Assembly: GCA_947627115.1 (NCBI GenBank)
Contig: CANQUQ010000004.1
Span: forward strand, 1-64,000
Direction of reading: 5' to 3'
Source: an uncultured Acetatifactor sp.
GTDB lineage: Bacteria; Bacillota; Clostridia; Lachnospirales; Lachnospiraceae
Length of the DNA stretch: 64,000 nt
The translations under genes were made by a program, and so were the position numbers. Of this stretch, positions 60,151-64,000 are shown piece after piece (position 1 is the first letter of the stretch; each line of letters begins with the position of its first letter). The notes under the pieces are model-generated. The model was not told the origin of the DNA, searched no databases, and saw only the letters and a list, made by a program, of their open reading frames with translations.

Positions 60151-60325
60151 AATAAAATATAAAAATCATAGAAGGAAATTAGGAACGGAAGCCATATCGG
60201 CGGATGCCGTCTGACTCGAAAAAGCCTTTCGCATCTGCACTTCACGGAACGGTTTTCTGGAGTGAGATGGCATACAGGATGGCATGTCATACAAAGGCAC
60301 ACAAATAAAAATAAGGAGAATGCAC
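60151..60325 (+). other. Spacer between pilD and the pilM fusion gene
   Basis: 175 bases with an AT-rich start, a small hairpin CGGC-GGAT-GCCG, and a short direct repeat GATGGCAT around 60267-60283. No convincing promoter, terminator or riboswitch is visible. Confidence 0.5.
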
Positions 60326-62023
60326 ATGGCAAAGAAGATTCTGAGTATAGAAGCCGGGAGGTGGTGGACAAAGGTAGTCCTCACCGAACCCTACAAGAGG
60401 AACGCAATCATCGACGATCTGTTCTACTTCCGCACCCCGCTGCGGGCGGTGGAGGACGGCTATGTCCGCGACCGCGACCGCTTTGTGAAGGCCCTGAAGG
60501 ATGAGCTGATCAAACGGCAGATCAATGAGAGGAACGTGATCTTTACCCTGGGATCCACCAAGATCATCACTCGTGACGTGATCATCCCCATGGTGAAGGA
60601 TAAGCAGCTTCCCGGCGTGGTGGAGACTCAGGCGAAGGAAACCTTCCCCATGGATATCACCACCTACTCTATCGCCTACAAGAAGATGGGCGAGGTGACG
60701 GTGAACAATACCAGGTCCCTCAGGCTGCTGCTCATCGCCGTGCCCGACAACCTGATGAATAATTATATGTCCGTGGCCTCTGCGGCGGGACTTAATCTGG
60801 AGAGCTTTGAGTACATAGGAAACAGCGGCGTCTCCTTCGCGCTGAGCCACTATAACACGGACGGCGTGGTAGTGCAGCTGGAGGAGAACGTGACCATCGT
60901 CAGCATCATTTCCGGCAAGCGGCTGATGTTCCAGAGAGTGGCGCCCAACGGTTATGGATCCACCATGGATGCCATCATGGAGCATTCCGTCCTGGGCGTG
61001 AACGACGACCAGCAGGCGTATGACTTCCTGACCCAGCACAATGTGCTGACCAAAAAGCCCAGGCTGTCCGAGATCCTCACCGAGGAGGACGAGAAGAGAC
61101 AGGCGGATCTGGAGGAGGCCTACGAGGACATCAAGGAAGCCCTGCACTATCACGTGCGCGTGGCAGTCACCGCCATTGAATACTACAGCAGCCAGTCCGG
61201 GAAGAACCTGTTCGGCGTGATACGTCTGGTGGGCGACGGCTCCCGCATCAAGGGATTGGATAAGCTGTTCGCGGACGCCGTCAACATGGAGCTTCGTACC
61301 GAGCCTGCCGTCAGCATGGTCCGCCGCACGAAGCATGCGGCCATGGAGGACGTGGAGGGCGTGGATTTCACCTCCGCCCTGGGAGCTGCCATCGCCCCCC
61401 TGGGACTGCAGCCCAAGGATGTGATCGCAAAGGCATCCAAGAAGACCACCCTGAAGCCGGCCTACGGCGCGCTGGCCGCGTCGGTGTTGATCGGCGGCGC
61501 TCTGGTCTTCGCCGGATTCTTCCGCTTCAATCAGGCGGCCCTGGAGCACAACAGGCTGACCGCGCGGATCGCGGAGCTTTCCTATATCCAGAAGGTCTAT
61601 GACGAAAATACGGCCGTGAAGAACGAGGCCAATCAGTATAAGATGTTCGACTATCTGACCGTGACGGACAACGAGCAGCTGGGAGATCTGATCGCGGGGC
61701 TGGAGCAGCAGCTGCCCAGCACTACGGTGATCGAGAGCCTGGTGACCTCCGGCAGCCAGGTGACCATGAACCTGGTCAGCCCGGATGAGATGACGACGGC
61801 TCAGCTTCTGTGGAACCTGTATGAGATCCCCTTCATCACCAACGCATCGGTTCCCGACATGACCAAGGTCGAGGACGAGGCGGGCAACGTCAGCTGGAAC
61901 TACACTGTGATCGTAAATTACCTGCCCCTGGCGGAGGAACCTGTGGTGGAGACACCGGCGCCGGCAGAAGGGGCAGCTGAGGGAACAGACGCGGAAGCGG
62001 GAGGTGAGACAGTAAATGAGTAA
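60326..62023 (+). CDS. PilM-PilN fusion protein
   Basis: A 565-residue protein. Residues about 1-370 form an actin-like PilM domain (ILSIEAGRWWTKVVL for the phosphate-1 loop, VIFTLGSTKIITRDV, LFGVIRLVGDGSRIKGLDKLF). At about 379-401 comes one membrane helix (YGALAASVLIGGALVFAGF), then a short coiled coil and a PilN-like outside domain ending in an acidic, Pro-rich tail. In most systems PilM (cytoplasmic) and PilN (membrane) are separate and touch through the PilN N-terminus; here they are one chain. AAGGAG is seven bases before the ATG. The stop overlaps pilO by 8 bases. Confidence 0.88.
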   Translation: MAKKILSIEAGRWWTKVVLTEPYKRNAIIDDLFYFRTPLRAVEDGYVRDRDRFVKALKDELIKRQINERNVIFTLGSTKIITRDVIIPMVKDKQLPGVVETQAKETFPMDITTYSIAYKKMGEVTVNNTRSLRLLLIAVPDNLMNNYMSVASAAGLNLESFEYIGNSGVSFALSHYNTDGVVVQLEENVTIVSIISGKRLMFQRVAPNGYGSTMDAIMEHSVLGVNDDQQAYDFLTQHNVLTKKPRLSEILTEEDEKRQADLEEAYEDIKEALHYHVRVAVTAIEYYSSQSGKNLFGVIRLVGDGSRIKGLDKLFADAVNMELRTEPAVSMVRRTKHAAMEDVEGVDFTSALGAAIAPLGLQPKDVIAKASKKTTLKPAYGALAASVLIGGALVFAGFFRFNQAALEHNRLTARIAELSYIQKVYDENTAVKNEANQYKMFDYLTVTDNEQLGDLIAGLEQQLPSTTVIESLVTSGSQVTMNLVSPDEMTTAQLLWNLYEIPFITNASVPDMTKVEDEAGNVSWNYTVIVNYLPLAEEPVVETPAPAEGAAEGTDAEAGGETVNE

Positions 62024-62714
62024 GGTAAAAGTATCCAATTCGGAACTGAGAATGATTATTTTCCTGTGCGCGGCAGTTATTCTTGCGCTGGCATATTTCT
62101 TTGGCTTTAACAATTTCTCCAAGGCGGCGGCCGAGCTGGAGACGCAGAATGATGCCGACCGGATCACCGTGAACAACCTGGAGGCCATGGTGGGCAGAAA
62201 GGACGCGGTGGAGAAGGAGACCGCCCAGCTGCGCCAGGACATACAGGACATCATCGCCAAGTATCCCTCCGACCTCACTACGGAGAAGGCGATCTGCATC
62301 GTGAAGGATATGGAGGATTACTCCGGCGTGGAGGCGCTTACGATCGCTTTCGGAATGCATAATCTTGTGATGGCCTTCCAGCCCGGCGCGGATGCCTCCG
62401 CGGAGCCGCCCGCAGGTTATTACGCTGCGGTGACGGTGAACTACCGGGCTACCTACGACGGCTACAAGAGGATGATCGAGTTCGTGGAGGGCCTGGAGGA
62501 CAGGACCACCGCCCCCATCGTGTCGGCGACCTACGACGAGGAGCTTGACCTGATCACCGGCGTCATCACCATGAATATGTATACTCTGGAGGGCACCGGC
62601 AAGGAGTACGTTGCGCCTCCTTTGGACGGCGCTTCCGAGAAGGGCGTGGAGAGCCTCTTCGGAGGTGGAGAGGGAATCATTTCGCTTCCCGCCGCTCCCG
62701 CCGAGGAAGAGTAG
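62016..62714 (+). CDS. PilO-like pilus alignment protein
   Basis: A 232-residue bitopic protein. A short cytoplasmic start is followed by one helix (about 13-32, MIIFLCAAVILALAYFFGF), a coiled coil (about 38-85, AAELETQNDADRITVNNLEAMV) and a ferredoxin-like outside domain (VTVNYRATYDGYKRMIEFVEGLED), as in PilO/GspM. The tail is Gly/Ala/Pro-rich. It should pair with the PilN part of the preceding fusion. Confidence 0.85.
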   Translation: MSKVKVSNSELRMIIFLCAAVILALAYFFGFNNFSKAAAELETQNDADRITVNNLEAMVGRKDAVEKETAQLRQDIQDIIAKYPSDLTTEKAICIVKDMEDYSGVEALTIAFGMHNLVMAFQPGADASAEPPAGYYAAVTVNYRATYDGYKRMIEFVEGLEDRTTAPIVSATYDEELDLITGVITMNMYTLEGTGKEYVAPPLDGASEKGVESLFGGGEGIISLPAAPAEEE

Positions 62715-62801
62715 GCTCCTGCGGTATTGACTTAACGTATCGAATGTGAGAAGACAGATTGTGCGATTATTCATGCATTGTGTGAGATAGGCAGGTTTGA
62801 G

Positions 62802-63992
62802 ATGTTCAGATTGAATCGGAACCGGAAGGAAGAACTGAATAGGAGGAACGGCGGCTTTTCACTGATCGAGGTGGTGATCGCCATGGTGGTGCTGGCCATC
62901 ATTTCCATACCTCTTCTGAATTATTTTATGGATTCCATGCGCTACAGCGCCATGATGGCGAGAAAGCAGAAGGCGACCCTGCTGGCCCAGGAGGTCACGG
63001 AGGCCATGAAGGCCGAGAAAAAGCTGATCCAGTATGACACCGGGATCTATCAGGCGCCGGTGCTGACGGCGGCAGCCCCCGACGGTTACGGGCTGACCAT
63101 GTCGGGCTCCGGAGCCGCCTTCAACGATTTTAAGATGAAGGGACAGGGGACGGCCCTGTTTTCCGGCGCATACTCCGGCACCAACGGGAATTTCGACATA
63201 CAGGTGACACTGAAGACGGACACTCCCTCCAGCGATCCCACCAGCCCTGCCGTTTACGGCGTGGACAATACCAGGGACGTGCTGGCGGTGGAGAGCGATC
63301 AGCTGGATGCGGCGCTGATGTTCTTCCGGACGGCCAACAACGATTACTGCAACCATACTGCGGGGGCGACCCCGCTCACCGCGGATGAGGTCCGGGAGCA
63401 TATGGACCGCGTTATCCATGTGGATGTGGATCACGATGCCTCGGACAACAAGTTCACGGTGAAGGTGTACTATACGGTCACCTGCTCCGGTGTGCCGGGC
63501 GTCGACAGCTCCAGTGAATTTACCAGCACCTATCTCGCAAATGTTCGTTTGGACGAACTGAAGAACATTTATGTGATCTACAGCTGCAACCCTGCCATTG
63601 CGGGCTCTTCCACCGACAATGTCCTACTGGATCTCTCTTCGGCGGCACAGACAAAGCTGCCGCTCTACTTTGAGGAGTCGACGGATTCGCATCAGGTGAG
63701 GATGGGACTTTACCTGATCGGCGATGTGGACCATCTGCCCGCCGGCACCATGTATACAGTCAATGCGAACGGAACGGGCGCTGCGCCCAGCACCTATATG
63801 GTGTCCGTTCATTCCAATGTCACTGCGCCTAATCAGGTGAACAATAATATCGGGACTGTCAAGAAGCCGCTGACCGGCTCCGTCACTCCCGTCCGCCTGG
63901 TATCCATTGTCACGGAGATCTTTGAATCCGGTCATGGGAGCGGCGAGGAAGCGCTGGCTACCGTGACGACCACGAAAGGAGAGCAGCCATGA
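62802..63992 (+). CDS. PilV-like minor pilin
   Basis: A 396-residue prepilin-like protein. The basic leader of 18 residues ends G18, followed by F-S-L-I-E23 and a hydrophobic helix (VVIAMVVLAIISIPLLNYF). The outside part is large for a pilin (about 350 residues), rich in Ser, Thr, Asp and beta strands, and might form an adhesive tip. ATG 62802 is used since it gives the usual short basic leader; the frame is open eight codons earlier. It overlaps the next gene by an ATGA. Confidence 0.88.
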   Translation: MFRLNRNRKEELNRRNGGFSLIEVVIAMVVLAIISIPLLNYFMDSMRYSAMMARKQKATLLAQEVTEAMKAEKKLIQYDTGIYQAPVLTAAAPDGYGLTMSGSGAAFNDFKMKGQGTALFSGAYSGTNGNFDIQVTLKTDTPSSDPTSPAVYGVDNTRDVLAVESDQLDAALMFFRTANNDYCNHTAGATPLTADEVREHMDRVIHVDVDHDASDNKFTVKVYYTVTCSGVPGVDSSSEFTSTYLANVRLDELKNIYVIYSCNPAIAGSSTDNVLLDLSSAAQTKLPLYFEESTDSHQVRMGLYLIGDVDHLPAGTMYTVNANGTGAAPSTYMVSVHSNVTAPNQVNNNIGTVKKPLTGSVTPVRLVSIVTEIFESGHGSGEEALATVTTTKGEQP

Positions 63993-64000
63993 AGTCAAAA
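63989..64000 (+). CDS. Start of a further pilus-operon gene (partial)
   Basis: An ATG overlapping the preceding stop (ATGA) with AAAGGAGAG upstream begins a frame reading MKSK before the window ends. From position it is likely another minor pilin or pilus protein; nothing more can be said. Confidence 0.6.

Noticed and set aside
60287..62299. Long antisense ORF opposite the pilM-pilN and pilO genes
   Set aside because: GC-rich third positions leave the opposite strand open; its translation has no domain, ribosome site or membrane logic. The same applies to the antisense frames opposite fakA (23096-24808), parE (29007-30716), the GH9 gene (17358-19067) and a shifted frame over the MATE gene (7210-8778).
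1..64000. tRNA, rRNA, insertion sequences or prophage
   Set aside because: No cloverleaf with a GGTTCGAATCC-type arm, no rRNA stretches, no transposase or integrase-like protein and no terminal inverted repeats around any gene were noticed by eye.

Overview
The window looks like chromosomal DNA of a GC-rich member of the Clostridia, most likely Lachnospiraceae. Support: the rpmB / Asp23-like / FakA / RecG order typical of Firmicutes; sporulation-associated families (GerW, DUF2953, YlbJ); a short HisG with HisZ; TIGR03960 radical SAM, DUF2344 and RNase E/G in a row; and strong purine-rich ribosome binding sites. I see no rRNA, tRNA, transposase, phage or CRISPR array. Most genes are on the plus strand in tight operons with ATGA overlaps. 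No gene-free stretch exceeds 300 bases; the longest is the 296 bases before hisZ.

Region by region. 0-5.2 kb: a 52-bp tandem repeat ending in a terminator hairpin, a DedA-family protein, then an OmpR-type response regulator, a large histidine kinase and a lysylphosphatidylglycerol-synthase-type membrane protein that is preceded by 11-bp phased direct repeats. 5.2-10.7 kb: leuC-leuD, a MATE exporter, ruvA-ruvB and zapA. 10.7-16 kb: a U32 peptidase family protein (RlhA type) and a SEDS/class B PBP pair. 16-19.6 kb on the minus strand: a GH9 glycosidase without signal peptide and an HD-GYP protein that has lost the His of its HD motif. 19.7-22.2 kb: a short operon with a structured leader, a 107-aa unknown protein, DUF2953, GerW, a 46-aa membrane peptide and a coiled-coil J-domain protein. 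22.2-28.9 kb: rpmB (minus), Asp23-like, FakA, RecG, DegV/FakB-like and a DUF1266/DUF2185 protein. 29-33.4 kb: a ParE/ParC-type topoisomerase pair split by a duplicated, strongly palindromic spacer. 33.4-40.7 kb: rsmD, coaD, a coiled-coil protein, a cell-wall amidase, ylbJ (minus), a HAD phosphatase, an SDR, an unknown membrane protein and a RluA-type pseudouridine synthase.

40.7-47 kb holds recU and the histidine genes hisZ-hisG-hisD-hisB-hisIE. The spacers here contain tandem repeats of 14, 15, 22, 28 and about 34-45 bp that touch start or stop regions. hisIE carries an extra HisA/HisF-like domain; hisA, hisF, hisH and hisC are not in the window. 47-55.6 kb: a MoxR/DUF58/membrane protein set, then radical SAM, DUF2344, RNase E/G and NUDIX. 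55.8 kb to the end: a type IV pilus operon (PilB, PilC, major pilin, prepilin peptidase, a PilM-PilN fusion, PilO, a PilV-like minor pilin and the first codons of another gene).

The most unusual features are: the micro- and minisatellite-like repeats at gene boundaries and in coding linkers, one of which would fuse hisD to hisB in frame if a 14-bp copy were lost; the palindromic duplication between parE and parC; the dyad/direct-repeat leader at 19.7 kb; perfect dyads in the spacers of three promoters; and the PilM-PilN fusion.
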